A stretch of DNA of 64,000 nucleotides. It comes from Lactobacillus huangpiensis. GTDB taxonomy: Bacteria; Bacillota; Bacilli; Lactobacillales; Lactobacillaceae. The position numbers were made by a program, and so were the translations under genes. The notes beneath the pieces were generated by a model, which worked only from the letters and a program-made list of their open reading frames with translations, was not told the origin of the DNA and ran no database searches. Each line of letters opens with the position of its first letter. Positions within the stretch are counted from its first letter, which is position 1. Location: contig NZ_BPPA01000006.1 of NCBI RefSeq assembly GCF_019972815.1, positions 1-64,000 of the forward strand, read 5' to 3'. Shown here one piece after another: positions 1-8,834 of this stretch.

Positions 1-25
1 AAGTAGTTGAATATTTAGTCATGAA

Positions 26-76
26 AAAAGTGCTCCTAATAGTCAGATTAATGTCTAACTATTATGGAGCACTTCA
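26..76 (-). terminator. Intrinsic terminator of the aldo/keto reductase-merR operon
   Basis: A long inverted repeat (AAGTGCTCC with TAATAGT on one arm, ACTATTA with GGAGCACTT on the other, one bulged base) is followed in the minus direction by six T residues. It sits about 30 bases past the merR stop. Confidence 0.85.
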
Positions 77-108
77 AAACCTAATTTTAAGAGGACTTTT
101 GGGTTGAA

Positions 109-504
109 TTAAATTTCAACTGCGTTTTCATATGCCAATTTTTCTTTTTCAAAAGTTAACAAGTGATCATCAAAATGATCGATTTTATAATTAAGATAAT
201 TAATTGTTTTTTGAATCTCTATCATTTGTTTTTTCAGTTGGTCTCGCTGATCAGTTAACAAACTTTTTCGCTTATCAGAAGATGAACCGACTTGATATAT
301 GTTTACAAAATACTTTAATTGCTTTACTGAAATGCCCGCTTTACGCAAAACCTTAATATAGAAAACCCAATTCTCTTCATACTGATCATAGACACGATAG
401 CCGTTCTCGTCTCGTTTAACAGGAGGAATTAACTTTTCCTTTTCCCAATATCTTATTGTATCTTTTGTTAAATCAAATTCCTGACTTATTTCTTTAATTG
501 TCAA
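109..504 (-). CDS. MerR-family transcriptional regulator
   Basis: A 131-residue MerR-family activator/repressor. The N-terminal winged HTH covers residues 1-70, with the typical core DTIRYWEKEKLIPP followed by NGYRVYD. A dimerisation coiled coil rich in K/E/Q/L covers about residues 75-125. No conserved cysteine pattern for metal sensing is visible, so it resembles the short carbonyl/aldehyde-responsive MerR group rather than metal sensors (inference). It is the second gene after an aldo/keto reductase, 12 bases downstream. The operon promoter at 1402-1432 has the 19-base spacer diagnostic of MerR targets, so autoregulation is likely. The inducing signal is unknown. Confidence 0.9.
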   Translation of the reverse strand: MTIKEISQEFDLTKDTIRYWEKEKLIPPVKRDENGYRVYDQYEENWVFYIKVLRKAGISVKQLKYFVNIYQVGSSSDKRKSLLTDQRDQLKKQMIEIQKTINYLNYKIDHFDDHLLTFEKEKLAYENAVEI

Positions 505-516
505 CGTTATTTTCCT

Positions 517-1371
517 TCAATCTACATTTCTAATTAAATCATGAATATTTTGAACTGCAACCGGGTCACGATGGTCAAAAAACTGACTTTCATTTCTATC
601 TAATGTTCTGATTTGATCCATTTCTTTATGACTTAACTCGAAATCAAAGATTTTACTGTTTTCAACAATTCGTTCGTGATGAACTGACTTTGGGATCACT
701 ACTATTCCTCTTTGAATTAACCAGCGTAAAATGACTTGTCCGGTAGTTTTATGATATTTAGCACCTATTTTTGACAACAAAGAATTAGTAAAAACATGGT
801 GTTTACCTTCTGCAAATGGAGCCCAAGCTTCTGGCTGAATATGATGGTTTTTTAAGAAAGAAATTTCATTTGTCTCTTGCATCCATGGGTTAGTTTCAAT
901 TTGATCTACTGCAGGAAGAACATCATTATACAAACTTAAATCAAGTACACGGTCGGAAGTGAAATTAGAAACACCTATTGCTCTGATAGTTCCCGCTTTA
1001 TAAGCTTCTTCCATTGCGCGCCAAGAGCCATAAATATCACCATATGGCTGATGAATAAGATAAAGATCTAAATAACTAAGCTGTAATTTTTTTAATGAAG
1101 TTTTAATTGCGCGTTTGGTCGCTTCATATCCAGTATCAGATACCCACAATTTTGTAGTAATAAACAAATCTTGTCGATTAACTCCACTATTTTTAACAGC
1201 TTTTCCTACCGCTTCTTCATTGCCATAAGAAGCAGCTGTGTCAATTAAACGATAACCAGATCTAATTGCATCCTCAACCACACGTTCAGCAATACCCAAA
1301 TCAGTTATTTGAAAAACTCCAAAGCCCAATATAGGCATTGTAATACCATTATTTAGTTTGATTTCTTTCAT
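517..1371 (-). CDS. Aldo/keto reductase (AKR5-like, NADPH-dependent)
   Basis: A 284-residue cytosolic aldo/keto reductase of normal length, predicted to reduce aldehydes/ketones (methylglyoxal or 2,5-diketogluconate type substrates) with NADPH. The catalytic tetrad can be read as Asp44, Tyr49, Lys74 and His107 (LIHQPYGD). The signatures GNEEAVGKA and IGVSNF are present, and the C-terminal cofactor motif IPKSVHHERIVEN is intact. AAGGAGCAAC precedes the ATG. It is the first gene of a two-gene operon with merR. Pairing with a MerR regulator suggests a reactive-carbonyl or electrophile response (inference); the physiological substrate cannot be read from sequence. Confidence 0.93.
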   Translation of the reverse strand: MKEIKLNNGITMPILGFGVFQITDLGIAERVVEDAIRSGYRLIDTAASYGNEEAVGKAVKNSGVNRQDLFITTKLWVSDTGYEATKRAIKTSLKKLQLSYLDLYLIHQPYGDIYGSWRAMEEAYKAGTIRAIGVSNFTSDRVLDLSLYNDVLPAVDQIETNPWMQETNEISFLKNHHIQPEAWAPFAEGKHHVFTNSLLSKIGAKYHKTTGQVILRWLIQRGIVVIPKSVHHERIVENSKIFDFELSHKEMDQIRTLDRNESQFFDHRDPVAVQNIHDLIRNVD

Positions 1372-1401
1372 TTTGTTGCTCCTTTATAAGATTACAAAAA
1401 G

Positions 1402-1432
1402 ATTGTAAACCTTAGAGTTAACTCTATAGCAA
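1402..1432 (-). promoter_or_regulatory. MerR-type promoter with 19-base spacer and operator dyad
   Basis: Read on the minus strand: -35 TTGCTA, a 19-base spacer, -10 TACAAT. The spacer contains the perfect 14-base palindrome TAGAGTTAACTCTA (1413-1426). An over-long spacer with a central dyad is the classic MerR-family promoter. It lies just upstream of the aldo/keto reductase-merR operon. Confidence 0.88.
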
Positions 1433-1452
1433 ACAAAATAAAGGAGTATTTT

Positions 1453-2022
1453 TTAACTTTTTAGTTCGTTTACCAGTAAATCTGACAACAACTTGTATCC
1501 CTCTGTTCCAAAATGCAAGCCATCATTCAATTGTCCTTGACAAAGAGTTTTTAAGTCACCATGTTTAATCATAGCTTGAAATAGGTTAATAAAATTCAAA
1601 TTATAAGTTTCGGCTAGTTTTATTAATTCTGTAGTATAAATAGCTATTTCACGATTGTTCCTCTTTTTTTGTCTGGTCTCATCAACTGCAGGCGGTGAAA
1701 TCAAAATTACATTTTGCGGATAATATAAACAAATTACGCTGGAAATTATGAGAGACATATTTTTACTAAATTGTGTAACTGGAACATTTTTGTGCAGGGC
1801 CAAGTCATTAGTTCCCAAGAGTAGAATTAATTTGTCACAACGCTCAACTTTTAACACTAGATCTGGCAATAATGCGTAAAATGCTCCTGAGTTAATACCA
1901 GAAACTGCCGTATTAACTAAATTTGTGCCTGGTATTTTTTCTTTTATCTCTGCATTAATACGAGGCTCTTTTAAGCCTTCTTTGCGTGCAATAATGCTAT
2001 CCCCTGTTAACAGTAGTTTCAC
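1453..2022 (-). CDS. SGNH/GDSL-family hydrolase (esterase/lipase-like)
   Basis: A 189-residue cytosolic SGNH hydrolase. Block I is LLLTGDSI with nucleophile Ser9, block III is LLGTNDLALH (Asn72), and block V is DGLHF, giving Asp167 and His170. There is no signal peptide, so the substrate is probably an intracellular ester such as an acyl-CoA or acetylated compound. The start is GTG at 2022, preceded by AGGAGA at 7-base spacing. It resembles the small lactobacillar GDSL esterases; the natural substrate is unknown. It follows the secreted-protein genes but is separated from them by a terminator at 2044-2081. Confidence 0.88.
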   Translation of the reverse strand: MKLLLTGDSIIARKEGLKEPRINAEIKEKIPGTNLVNTAVSGINSGAFYALLPDLVLKVERCDKLILLLGTNDLALHKNVPVTQFSKNMSLIISSVICLYYPQNVILISPPAVDETRQKKRNNREIAIYTTELIKLAETYNLNFINLFQAMIKHGDLKTLCQGQLNDGLHFGTEGYKLLSDLLVNELKS

Positions 2023-2043
2023 GAGTTTCTCCTAACTTTTCAT

Positions 2044-2081
2044 AAAAAAACTGTAATCACAAAGAGTTGAGACTACAGTTT
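2044..2081 (-). terminator. Intrinsic terminator after the broken secreted-protein gene
   Basis: The arms AAACTGTA and TACAGTTT enclose a loop, followed on the minus strand by a run of seven T residues. It lies directly past the stop at 2088. Confidence 0.8.
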
Positions 2082-2087
2082 AATATC

Positions 2088-2693
2088 TTAACGTGGATTA
2101 ATTTTACTATACTTCATGTTTTTAAATTCATGAGCACTATACTTATTGGTTAAAGCTTTGGATTTAAAATATTGATTTATTACCAACCCATTTTTTGGAT
2201 TACCTTGAAATAAAATTTTATGTTTTTTACCAGCTAATTTTTCATTTTTGATTGTAAAAGCAAAACCGTTTTTAAAAGAGTTCTCTTGGACTGGGCTTAG
2301 AATGATCCATTCATTACCATTTATTTTTCAAGTTGTAACACGCATGTATTTAGCAAGTTCATTTTTATTACTTTGTTTCCATGAATTAGGCATTTGCCAG
2401 GGATACTTTTTTGTTCCTTTAACGAAACCTGTTTTCACAACTTTAACATAATCATTTGCCCAAGGAGTATTAAAAGCAGACTTGTGAATAAACATGGGAC
2501 TTGGTGTAAGATTATTGTTGCTAAACCACTTACCTTGCCATGTCTTTGGGAATTTAAATTGCTGTCCCAGCATAAACTGGTTCTTCTGATTTTGCGCTGC
2601 CTGCACTGTTTGCGTCTGATTTGATTTAATTGGCACATTAAGTGATAGAGTAAGAGATGCTATGGCAGTTAATGCAGTAATTATTTTTGACAT
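2088..2693 (-). pseudogene. Secreted RGxWY-family protein, broken by an in-frame TGA
   Basis: The reading frame begins MSKIITALTAIASLTLSL (signal peptide) and stops at a TGA after residue 121 (MRVTT). The same frame then continues for about 80 more codons to a TAA at 2088, reading NGNEWIILSPVQENSFK and later FQGNPKNGLVINQYF, FKSKALTNKYS and EFKNM. That downstream stretch aligns collinearly with the intact neighbour at 2816-3457 (NKKWIVFSPIDENN; FEANPKTGEIYDQFY; YRSPKLAQKYQ; FKNE). It is therefore one gene with a nonsense change (or a read error) rather than a naturally short protein. A good ribosome binding site (AGGAGAAAATGA) and a terminator remain. The function of the family is unknown. 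Confidence 0.85.
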
Positions 2694-2772
2694 TCATTTT
2701 CTCCTAAAATTAATTATTATATAGTAATAATTATAAACTTGCTACTCAATTTAAGAAATACATTTTTAAAGC

Positions 2773-2804
2773 AAAAACTGGTTCCATTTAAAAACCAGTT
2801 TTTA
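2773..2804 (-). terminator. Intrinsic terminator after the 2816 gene
   Basis: AAAACTGGTT pairs with AACCAGTTTT across a short loop and is flanked on the minus strand by a T run. It lies 12 bases past the stop of the 213-residue secreted protein. Confidence 0.8.
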
Positions 2805-2815
2805 TTCTGAAATAT

Positions 2816-3457
2816 TTACTTTTTTTGATATTGATTAAAAACAGGAGCATACGTTTCATTCTTAAAATGATAATTTTGGTATTTCTGTGCTAATTTTGGT
2901 GAACGGTAAAATTGATCATAGATTTCGCCAGTCTTAGGATTAGCTTCAAACATTACTTTCTGAGTTTTACCGTCAATTTTTTTATTTTGTAAACTGAAAG
3001 CATATCCTATTTTGATATTATTTTCATCAATTGGACTAAAAACTATCCACTTTTTATTTTTTAAGTTTTTAGTTGTTACTCGTCCCAAATTTTTGAATAT
3101 TTTATTGTGTTTTGTAAACCAACTCTGGGGCATTTGCCATAAGTATTTATTAGTACCTTTAACTTTGCCGACCGAAACTAATTTAACGTATTCTCCTGTC
3201 CAAGGTGTGTTGAAACCATTTTTCTTAATAATCATGTTGCTCAAGTGACCATGTATATTACTAAACCACTTGCCCCGCCATGATTGTGGAAATTTGAAAT
3301 CTCTTTTAAAGCCATACTTAGTTTTATTACTGATTTTCTTAACGGATTTTTGCACCTTAACAGTCTGAGCTTGATTTGTCTGGCTATTAATAATTCCACC
3401 AGCTGCAGCTAAAGCAATTACTGCTGCTGTCCAAATCGCAGTTTTACGAAGTTTCAT
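2816..3457 (-). CDS. Secreted RGxWY-family protein of unknown function
   Basis: A 213-residue protein with a clear Sec signal (KLRK, hydrophobic residues 8-22). The mature part begins with many Lys/Gln/Asn. The conserved core is FPQSWRGKWFSN (about residue 56) and the C-terminal block is FYRSPKLAQKYQNYHF. Both blocks recur in the genes at 2088, 3593 and 14150, so this is a local family whose hallmark is (P)xx(W/M)RGxW(Y/F) near the start of the mature protein and Y(W/F)(K/R)(T/S)xxLAxKY near the end. GGGAGG precedes the ATG. No catalytic motif is recognised. It has its own terminator, so it is likely monocistronic. It lies outside the membrane by prediction; no sortase motif or SLAP domain is seen. 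Confidence 0.75.
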   Translation of the reverse strand: MKLRKTAIWTAAVIALAAAGGIINSQTNQAQTVKVQKSVKKISNKTKYGFKRDFKFPQSWRGKWFSNIHGHLSNMIIKKNGFNTPWTGEYVKLVSVGKVKGTNKYLWQMPQSWFTKHNKIFKNLGRVTTKNLKNKKWIVFSPIDENNIKIGYAFSLQNKKIDGKTQKVMFEANPKTGEIYDQFYRSPKLAQKYQNYHFKNETYAPVFNQYQKK

Positions 3458-3542
3458 AGTATTGCCTCCCTTACTATAATTTTTACCTCATATTATGGAC
3501 AGGTATTTCCCTTATTGCAAGCGGTATCATTGAAAGTAAACA

Positions 3543-3568
3543 AAAAGCCACTATGAATAGTGACTTCG
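3543..3568 (-). terminator. Intrinsic terminator after the 3593 gene
   Basis: AAGTCACTAT and ATAGTGGCTT form a stem on the minus strand (one G-T pair), followed by TTTTTG. Confidence 0.7.
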
Positions 3569-3592
3569 ATTACTTAGGAAAAATGCATGAAA

Positions 3593-4171
3593 TTACCATT
3601 CTCCGTATCTTTTAAGCTCTTTAGGCTTATGACCTCCATATTTTTTAGCCAGCTTGCGCGTTTTCCAATAAACATTAGTAATTCTAAATGAAGATGTAGT
3701 TCTATCAATTAAAACCTTATGTCCTTTGTAATGATATAAGCCAAGACTCTCACCAGATAAAACCGGACTTACCCACGGATACATGGATATGTATTTTATA
3801 CCCTTATCTTTTTTAAACTTTACTGGATAATATGTTCTCGACCAGTTCCGAGCCGCCTTTGGTATTTTGGTACCTTTAAAATTGGCTTCTTGTTTATGCA
3901 ATGGACTCCCAGCAATTGTGTGGGCAGTAATCTTTATCTTATCAACTTTCTTTGCTTTAATACCATTGATGTCAAAATATTTGCCATACCATGTGCCGCG
4001 CATTTTTTTAGGTACAGTAAATTTTCCTAAGTCTCCCTTAACATGTTTTGCGTCTACAGTATTACTAAAACCAGCAAAATTGTTACTATCTTGAATACAG
4101 AATCCTAAAATTAGCACTCCCAAGAGTGCTACCAATATTTCTGCTAGTTTAAAATTAACTTTCTTTTTCAT
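3593..4171 (-). CDS. Secreted/membrane-anchored RGxWY-family protein
   Basis: A 192-residue protein with a positively charged start (MKKK) and a hydrophobic stretch at about residues 9-25 (signal peptide or anchor). The core PKKMRGTWYGKYF at about residue 53 and the C-terminal NVYWKTRKLAKKYGGHKP mark it as a relative of 2816-3457. It is closest in those two blocks to the C-terminal half of the lipoprotein at 14150. The mature part is very basic. The third gene of the tandem array; its own terminator lies downstream. Function unknown. Confidence 0.75.
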   Translation of the reverse strand: MKKKVNFKLAEILVALLGVLILGFCIQDSNNFAGFSNTVDAKHVKGDLGKFTVPKKMRGTWYGKYFDINGIKAKKVDKIKITAHTIAGSPLHKQEANFKGTKIPKAARNWSRTYYPVKFKKDKGIKYISMYPWVSPVLSGESLGLYHYKGHKVLIDRTTSSFRITNVYWKTRKLAKKYGGHKPKELKRYGEW

Positions 4172-4326
4172 TTCACTGCCTCATTTTATTATTTATATAT
4201 AAATTGTTTATAAAATTATAGTATTTTATATTTTATTACAAATCAAGCACAAAATAATTGTATTTTTCGGTTAAACAAAAAAGTTTCTGCGAATCGCAGA
4301 AACTTTTTGATAAATTACATTTAAAA
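4172..4326. other. Intergenic region with bidirectional terminator (4279-4310)
   Basis: It contains the perfect stem AAGTTTCTGC / GCAGAAACTT (loop GAATC), flanked by A and T runs on both sides. This ends the tpiA transcript on the minus strand. The rest is AT-rich promoter-like sequence for the 3593 gene. Confidence 0.8.
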
Positions 4327-5082
4327 CTAATCTTGATAGTTTACTAATTCTAAGAATGAATCAGGCTTAAGTGAGGCACCACCAACTAAACCACCATCAA
4401 TGTCTGGTTTAGCCATTAATTCTTTAACATTACCAGGATTTACTGAACCACCATATTGAATTCTAACGTTCTCAGCAGTTTCTTCGTTGTATAAATCTTT
4501 AACAGTGTCACGAATAGTTTTGCACATTTCTTCAGCTTGATCAGAACTGGCAGTCTTACCTGTACCTATTGCCCAGATAGGTTCATAAGCAATAACTAAG
4601 TTAGAAACTTGGTCAGCAGAAAGACCGGCAAGAGCGGCTTTTATTTGACTAACTACCCAATCTTCTTGCTTGTTAGCTTCACGTGTTTCAAGTGATTCAC
4701 CACAGCAAATAATTGGCGTAATGTCATTAGCAAATAAAGCTTTAGCTTTCTTGTTAATATCTTCGTCTGTCTCGTGGAAGTAGCCACGACGTTCAGAGTG
4801 ACCAATAATGCAGTAATTCATGCCCATTTCTTTTAAAACTTTAGGTGAAGTTTCACCAGTAAAGGCACCCTCATCCTCAAAATAAGCATTTTCTGCACCG
4901 ACGCGTAATTCAGAACCATTTGCGGCTTGAGCTAAACTTTCGAGATCAACAGCAGGAGCACAAATCAGTGCTTCAACTTTACTTGCTTCTGGCAATTTAT
5001 CCTTTACGGCAGCAACAAACTCAGTTGTTTGCTTAGGATTCATATGTAATTTCCAGTTACCAGCAATAATTGGTGTACGCAT
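4327..5082 (-). CDS. tpiA: Triose-phosphate isomerase
   Basis: The 251-residue TIM-barrel enzyme interconverts dihydroxyacetone phosphate and glyceraldehyde-3-phosphate in glycolysis. The catalytic Lys11 (GNWKLHMN), His95 (IIGHSERR) and Glu167 ([11 protein letters not shown]) are all present, with the phosphate-gripping GGSVN and GGLVGGASL loops. Length is normal. It is the last gene of the glycolytic cluster, 24 bases after pgk, and is followed by a strong terminator. Confidence 0.98.
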   Translation of the reverse strand: MRTPIIAGNWKLHMNPKQTTEFVAAVKDKLPEASKVEALICAPAVDLESLAQAANGSELRVGAENAYFEDEGAFTGETSPKVLKEMGMNYCIIGHSERRGYFHETDEDINKKAKALFANDITPIICCGESLETREANKQEDWVVSQIKAALAGLSADQVSNLVIAYEPIWAIGTGKTASSDQAEEMCKTIRDTVKDLYNEETAENVRIQYGGSVNPGNVKELMAKPDIDGGLVGGASLKPDSFLELVNYQD

Positions 5083-5106
5083 GTAAATAATGTCCTTTCT
5101 TAAAGT

Positions 5107-6318
5107 TTACTTGTCTGAAATGCAGGCAATTCCTGGTAATTCCTTACCTTCAAGATATTGCAAAGAAGCACCACCACCAGTAGAAATGTGGGTGATCTTA
5201 GGAGCAATACCAAGTTGTTTAGCAGCAGCAGTAGAATCACCACCACCGATAATAGTAGTAGCATCAGTTAAGTCAGCAAGAGCCTTTCCAACTTCTAGAG
5301 TACCTTCAGCAAAGTTTGACATTTCAAAGGCACCCATTGGTCCGTTCCAAACAACTGTCTTGGCATCCTTTAAAACATCTTTGAACTTGGCAACAGTCTT
5401 AGGACCGATATCAAGACCCATCATGTTTTCAGGAATGTCATCTTCTACAACTTTGCGAGCTGCATCATTAGAAAACTCAGTAGCTGCAACATTGTCAACA
5501 GGCAAAACAATTTTACCATCAGCGTCTTGCAACAATTTTTTTGCAAGATCTACTTTATCTGGTTCAAACAAAGATTTACCAATTTCATGGCCTTGAGCTG
5601 CTAAGAATGTGTAAGCCATACCACCACCAATTAAAATGTGGTCAGATTTTGGAATGAGGTTAGTAATAACATCGATCTTGTCTGAAACCTTGGCACCACC
5701 TAAAATTGTAACGAATGGATGTACAGGGTTAGCAACAGCATCACCCAAGAACTTAATTTCTTTTTCCATTAAGAAACCTGCAGCAACTGGCTTGCCGTCC
5801 TTCTTCATGGCTTCAGCAATACCAACATTTGAAGCATGGCTTCTGTGAGCTGTACCAAAAGCATCGTTAACATACATGTCACCTAATGAAGCCCAGTATT
5901 CACCTAACTTAGGATCATTCTTGCTTTCACGCTTGCCAAAATCATTATCAATATCTTGGAAACGAGTGTTTTCCAAAACATCAACGTCACCGTCTTGCAT
6001 TTTGGCAACAGCATCTTCAACTTCTTTACCTTCGTTAGCTGGAACAAAAGTTACTGGTTTCTTCAAAAGTTCGCTTAAACGTTCTGCAACTGGTTTTAAT
6101 GACAATTCTTTCTTATCGTCATCAGACTTTACACGGCCCAAGTGACTAAGCAAAATTGCTTTACCACCATTTTCAATAATGTATTTGATAGTTGGAAGTG
6201 CAGCAACAATTCTGTTGTCATCTCCAATGACACCATCTTTAATTGGTACGTTAAAATCAACACGGACTAAAACTTTTTTACCTTTTACATCAAGGTCAGA
6301 AACTATTAATTTAGCCAT
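5107..6318 (-). CDS. pgk: Phosphoglycerate kinase
   Basis: A 403-residue monomeric kinase that makes ATP from ADP and 1,3-bisphosphoglycerate. N-terminal substrate motifs [10 protein letters not shown] and SHLGR and C-terminal nucleotide motifs ([39 protein letters not shown]) are all intact. GGAGG precedes the ATG. It lies between gap and tpiA; a hairpin-T-run between gap and pgk (6354-6386) may reduce expression relative to gap. Confidence 0.98.
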   Translation of the reverse strand: MAKLIVSDLDVKGKKVLVRVDFNVPIKDGVIGDDNRIVAALPTIKYIIENGGKAILLSHLGRVKSDDDKKELSLKPVAERLSELLKKPVTFVPANEGKEVEDAVAKMQDGDVDVLENTRFQDIDNDFGKRESKNDPKLGEYWASLGDMYVNDAFGTAHRSHASNVGIAEAMKKDGKPVAAGFLMEKEIKFLGDAVANPVHPFVTILGGAKVSDKIDVITNLIPKSDHILIGGGMAYTFLAAQGHEIGKSLFEPDKVDLAKKLLQDADGKIVLPVDNVAATEFSNDAARKVVEDDIPENMMGLDIGPKTVAKFKDVLKDAKTVVWNGPMGAFEMSNFAEGTLEVGKALADLTDATTIIGGGDSTAAAKQLGIAPKITHISTGGGASLQYLEGKELPGIACISDK

Positions 6319-6353
6319 CTATATCCTCCGATAACTTTATTTATTTAATTTTG

Positions 6354-6386
6354 AAAAAAAGGCGGAAGGAAGAATTTCCCTCCGCC
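6354..6386 (-). terminator. Terminator/attenuator between gap and pgk
   Basis: A GC-rich stem (GGCGGAGGG pairing with CCTTCCGCC, one G-T pair) is followed on the minus strand by seven or more T residues. It looks like a full intrinsic terminator placed inside the glycolytic gene cluster, so pgk-tpiA are expressed either by readthrough or from a separate promoter. Confidence 0.85.
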
Positions 6387-6424
6387 TTCTCTTTTACCAC
6401 CTAACAGTAATCAAATATTACAGA

Positions 6425-7441
6425 TTAAAGAGTAGCAAATTTCAACAAAGTACGAACCATTTGGCAAGTGAATGAGTATTCATTGTCGTACCAAGCAACA
6501 GTCTTAACTAATTGATTGTCACCGGCAGTAGTTACCATGGTTTGAGTTGGGTCAAAGATTGAACCAGCAGTCATACCAACTACATCACTTGAAACAATTT
6601 CGTCATCGTTGTAACCAAATGATGGACTCTCGTACTTCTTCAATGCTGAGTTAACTTCGTCAGCAGTAACTTTCTTGTCAAGGATTGAAACTAATTCAGT
6701 TAATGAACCATCAGTAACTGGAACACGTTGTGCATGACCGTTAACTTTACCGTTCAATTCTGGAACAACAAGACCAATGGCCTTAGCAGCACCAGTTGAG
6801 TGAGGAATAATGTTAACTGCAGCAGCACGAGCGGCACGCATGTTACCACCACGAACAGGACCATCCAAAAGCATTTGGGTTGAAGTGTAAGCGTGGATAG
6901 TAGTCATAGTAGCTACTTTAATACCAAATTCTTTTTGCAAAGCATCAACCATTGGTGCTAATGAGTTAGTAGTACATGAACCAGCAGAAACGATCTTGTC
7001 GTTTGCATCCAAAGTGTCATCGTTTACTGAGTAAACAATAGTCTTTAAGTCATTACCAGCAGGAGCTGAAATCAAGACTCTCTTGGCACCTGCGTCAAGG
7101 TGAGCTTGTGACTTAGCCTTGCTTGTGTAGAAACCAGTACATTCAAGAACAAAGTCAACACCATCATTCTTAACCCAAGGAATGTTTTGAGCTTGAGGTT
7201 CTGCGTATACACGGTATTTCTTGCCATCTACAACGATTGAATCTTCAGTAGCTGAAACTTCGTGGTTGAAAGTGCCATGAGTTGAGTCATATTTTAGCAA
7301 GTGTGCCAAAAGTGCTGGAGTAGTCAAGTCGTTAATAGCAACAACTTCAATATCCTTTGACTTTTCGCCCAAATCCATAATGCGACGGAATGCCAAACGA
7401 CCAATACGGCCAAAGCCGTTAATACCAATTTTAACTGTCAT
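6425..7441 (-). CDS. gap: Glyceraldehyde-3-phosphate dehydrogenase (NAD-type)
   Basis: A 338-residue glycolytic enzyme forming 1,3-bisphosphoglycerate. The Rossmann motif NGFGRIGR, Asp38 in AINDLT (consistent with NAD preference), catalytic Cys156 in SAGSCTTNS and His183 in TTIHAYT are present. AAGGAGG lies upstream of the ATG. It is preceded by cggR, 63 bases away, and followed by a terminator. Probably the most strongly expressed gene of the cluster. Confidence 0.98.
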   Translation of the reverse strand: MTVKIGINGFGRIGRLAFRRIMDLGEKSKDIEVVAINDLTTPALLAHLLKYDSTHGTFNHEVSATEDSIVVDGKKYRVYAEPQAQNIPWVKNDGVDFVLECTGFYTSKAKSQAHLDAGAKRVLISAPAGNDLKTIVYSVNDDTLDANDKIVSAGSCTTNSLAPMVDALQKEFGIKVATMTTIHAYTSTQMLLDGPVRGGNMRAARAAAVNIIPHSTGAAKAIGLVVPELNGKVNGHAQRVPVTDGSLTELVSILDKKVTADEVNSALKKYESPSFGYNDDEIVSSDVVGMTAGSIFDPTQTMVTTAGDNQLVKTVAWYDNEYSFTCQMVRTLLKFATL

Positions 7442-7504
7442 ATTCTAAAGTCCTCCTTAAGAACTATGTAAGAACTGTAAACATCAATTTATTTTAAATG
7501 AGAA

Positions 7505-8536
7505 TTATTTCTCCTTTAAAATCTTCTCTGAGGCTCCTTCATCAGTAATTAACCAGGTTTGATGAGGAGCATTGGGCATATAAGCCTTGATTGCTTTAGC
7601 CTTGCGACCACCGCAAGCAAATGCAAATATGTGAGGTATTTTATTTAGATTCTCAAACTGCAAGCCAACCTGATGCACGCGGTCAACAATCTTTCCTTCG
7701 CCATCGAAAAAACACCCAAAACACTCGGTGACTACTTTTTTTTCACGCAACTCGGACAAACGAACTGAATCGTATCCTCTGCGTCTTGCCATGTCGTGAG
7801 CTAGTCCAATTCCGTGAATTACAACATCGGTTTGTGAAATATCTTCAAGGACATCAGTAAATGTAGATTCACGAATTAAAGATTTGTATGCAGCTGATGA
7901 AATCTGTTCTGGTAAATATAACGTTTTATATTTACCACCTGTTTCAGCAGCCATTTCTTGAACGATAGTATTACTTTGAATAGCAACATTTTCGCCCAAA
8001 GCTCCACGACCCGGTACAAATACCAATTGTCGATTTTTACTTAAACTTTTAGACAAATTCCTAGTCGATTTTGCAAGAGCTTCACCACCAAGAACAGTAA
8101 TAATTGAATGTCCTAACGGCAAAAGAAGATCCAGAGCTGCATTAAGCTCTTCACCCATTCTCTCATAAACCAAGTCCTGTAAATCGCTATCACCCGGTAC
8201 AATAATTGTCCGTTCGATACCAAGTTTACGCGCCAAATCAATTTCTGTTTTGCGAGCGTTAAACAAACGATCTATCAGTGGAGCAGCCTCCTGCAATATC
8301 TTTTTGCCCTTTTCTGTCATAAACATGCCAAAACTTTTGATCTCAATCAAACCATGATCACGAAGATATTCAGTTTCTGTTCGCACATTTCTTTCAGAAA
8401 GTCCTAGTGACTGAGCCACACTTCTGCGTCCTACTGGTGCATTAAGTGATATTTGCTCAAGAACAAGATATCTTTGTCGAAAAACTTTTAAGATGTCAGG
8501 AACGAGAGCTTCAAGCACGGGAAATTCCGAGTACAT
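7505..8536 (-). CDS. cggR: Central glycolytic genes regulator CggR (SorC family)
   Basis: A repressor of the gap cluster that senses fructose-1,6-bisphosphate and related sugar phosphates. The N-terminal winged HTH (about residues 25-70, SVAQSLGLSERNVRTE) is followed by a SorC sugar-binding domain with GDSDLQDLVYERMG, LGGEALAKS and FACGGRKAKAIKA. The open frame extends upstream to 8647, but the ATG at 8536 is preceded by AAGGAGAG and gives the usual 343 residues; the upstream stretch is the leader and operator. It is placed directly before gap, as in Bacillus and other lactobacilli. Confidence 0.93.
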   Translation of the reverse strand: MYSEFPVLEALVPDILKVFRQRYLVLEQISLNAPVGRRSVAQSLGLSERNVRTETEYLRDHGLIEIKSFGMFMTEKGKKILQEAAPLIDRLFNARKTEIDLARKLGIERTIIVPGDSDLQDLVYERMGEELNAALDLLLPLGHSIITVLGGEALAKSTRNLSKSLSKNRQLVFVPGRGALGENVAIQSNTIVQEMAAETGGKYKTLYLPEQISSAAYKSLIRESTFTDVLEDISQTDVVIHGIGLAHDMARRRGYDSVRLSELREKKVVTECFGCFFDGEGKIVDRVHQVGLQFENLNKIPHIFAFACGGRKAKAIKAYMPNAPHQTWLITDEGASEKILKEK

Positions 8537-8552
8537 CAATATCTCTCCTTCT

Positions 8553-8595
8553 TCTGGGACCAAATTGACCCATTTATTGTCATTAGGTGTCCCAG
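8553..8595 (-). promoter_or_regulatory. Probable CggR operator in the cggR leader
   Basis: On the minus strand two direct half-sites, TGGGACACCTAATGAC and TGGGTCAATTTGGTCC, begin 22 bases apart. The outer ends also form an inverted repeat (CTGGGAC / GTCCCAG). This matches the known GGGAC-N6-TGTC direct-repeat layout of CggR operators between promoter and cggR. Confidence 0.75.
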
Positions 8596-8665
8596 ATTGT
8601 CTAAAAATATATGAGAAACGTGACCTGACGCTAATCAAGTTACTCATTTCTCAATCGACAACTAT

Positions 8666-8694
8666 AGTATAGCAACACACAAAAAATAATTCAA
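8666..8694 (-). promoter_or_regulatory. Sigma-A promoter of cggR
   Basis: Minus strand -35 TTGAAT, 17-base spacer, -10 TATACT, about 130 bases upstream of the cggR ATG. Transcription would start near 8659 and run through the operator. Confidence 0.85.
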
Positions 8695-8788
8695 GTGAAA
8701 TCAAACCAATTAGAAAGTCTTAATATTTTACCCAACTTTTGTTTTAAAATGTCTTACTGTCTTTTTCGTTTATCAAAGAAAAAACAAT

Positions 8789-8816
8789 TCAATTTTTAGT
8801 TTTTTTCTGTTATACT
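8789..8816 (+). promoter_or_regulatory. Promoter of the tRNA-Arg gene
   Basis: -10 TATACT at 8811-8816, with TTCAAT 17 bases upstream as a weak -35. The expected start near 8823 lies 12 bases before the tRNA. Confidence 0.6.
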
Positions 8817-8834
8817 TGTTGTTGTGCCAATTCT

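Noticed and set aside
5090..6145. Plus-strand open frames inside pgk and similar frames opposite gap, secA, uvrA and recA
   Set aside because: They run antisense to strong, well-recognised genes, have no ribosome binding sites and carry no recognisable domains.
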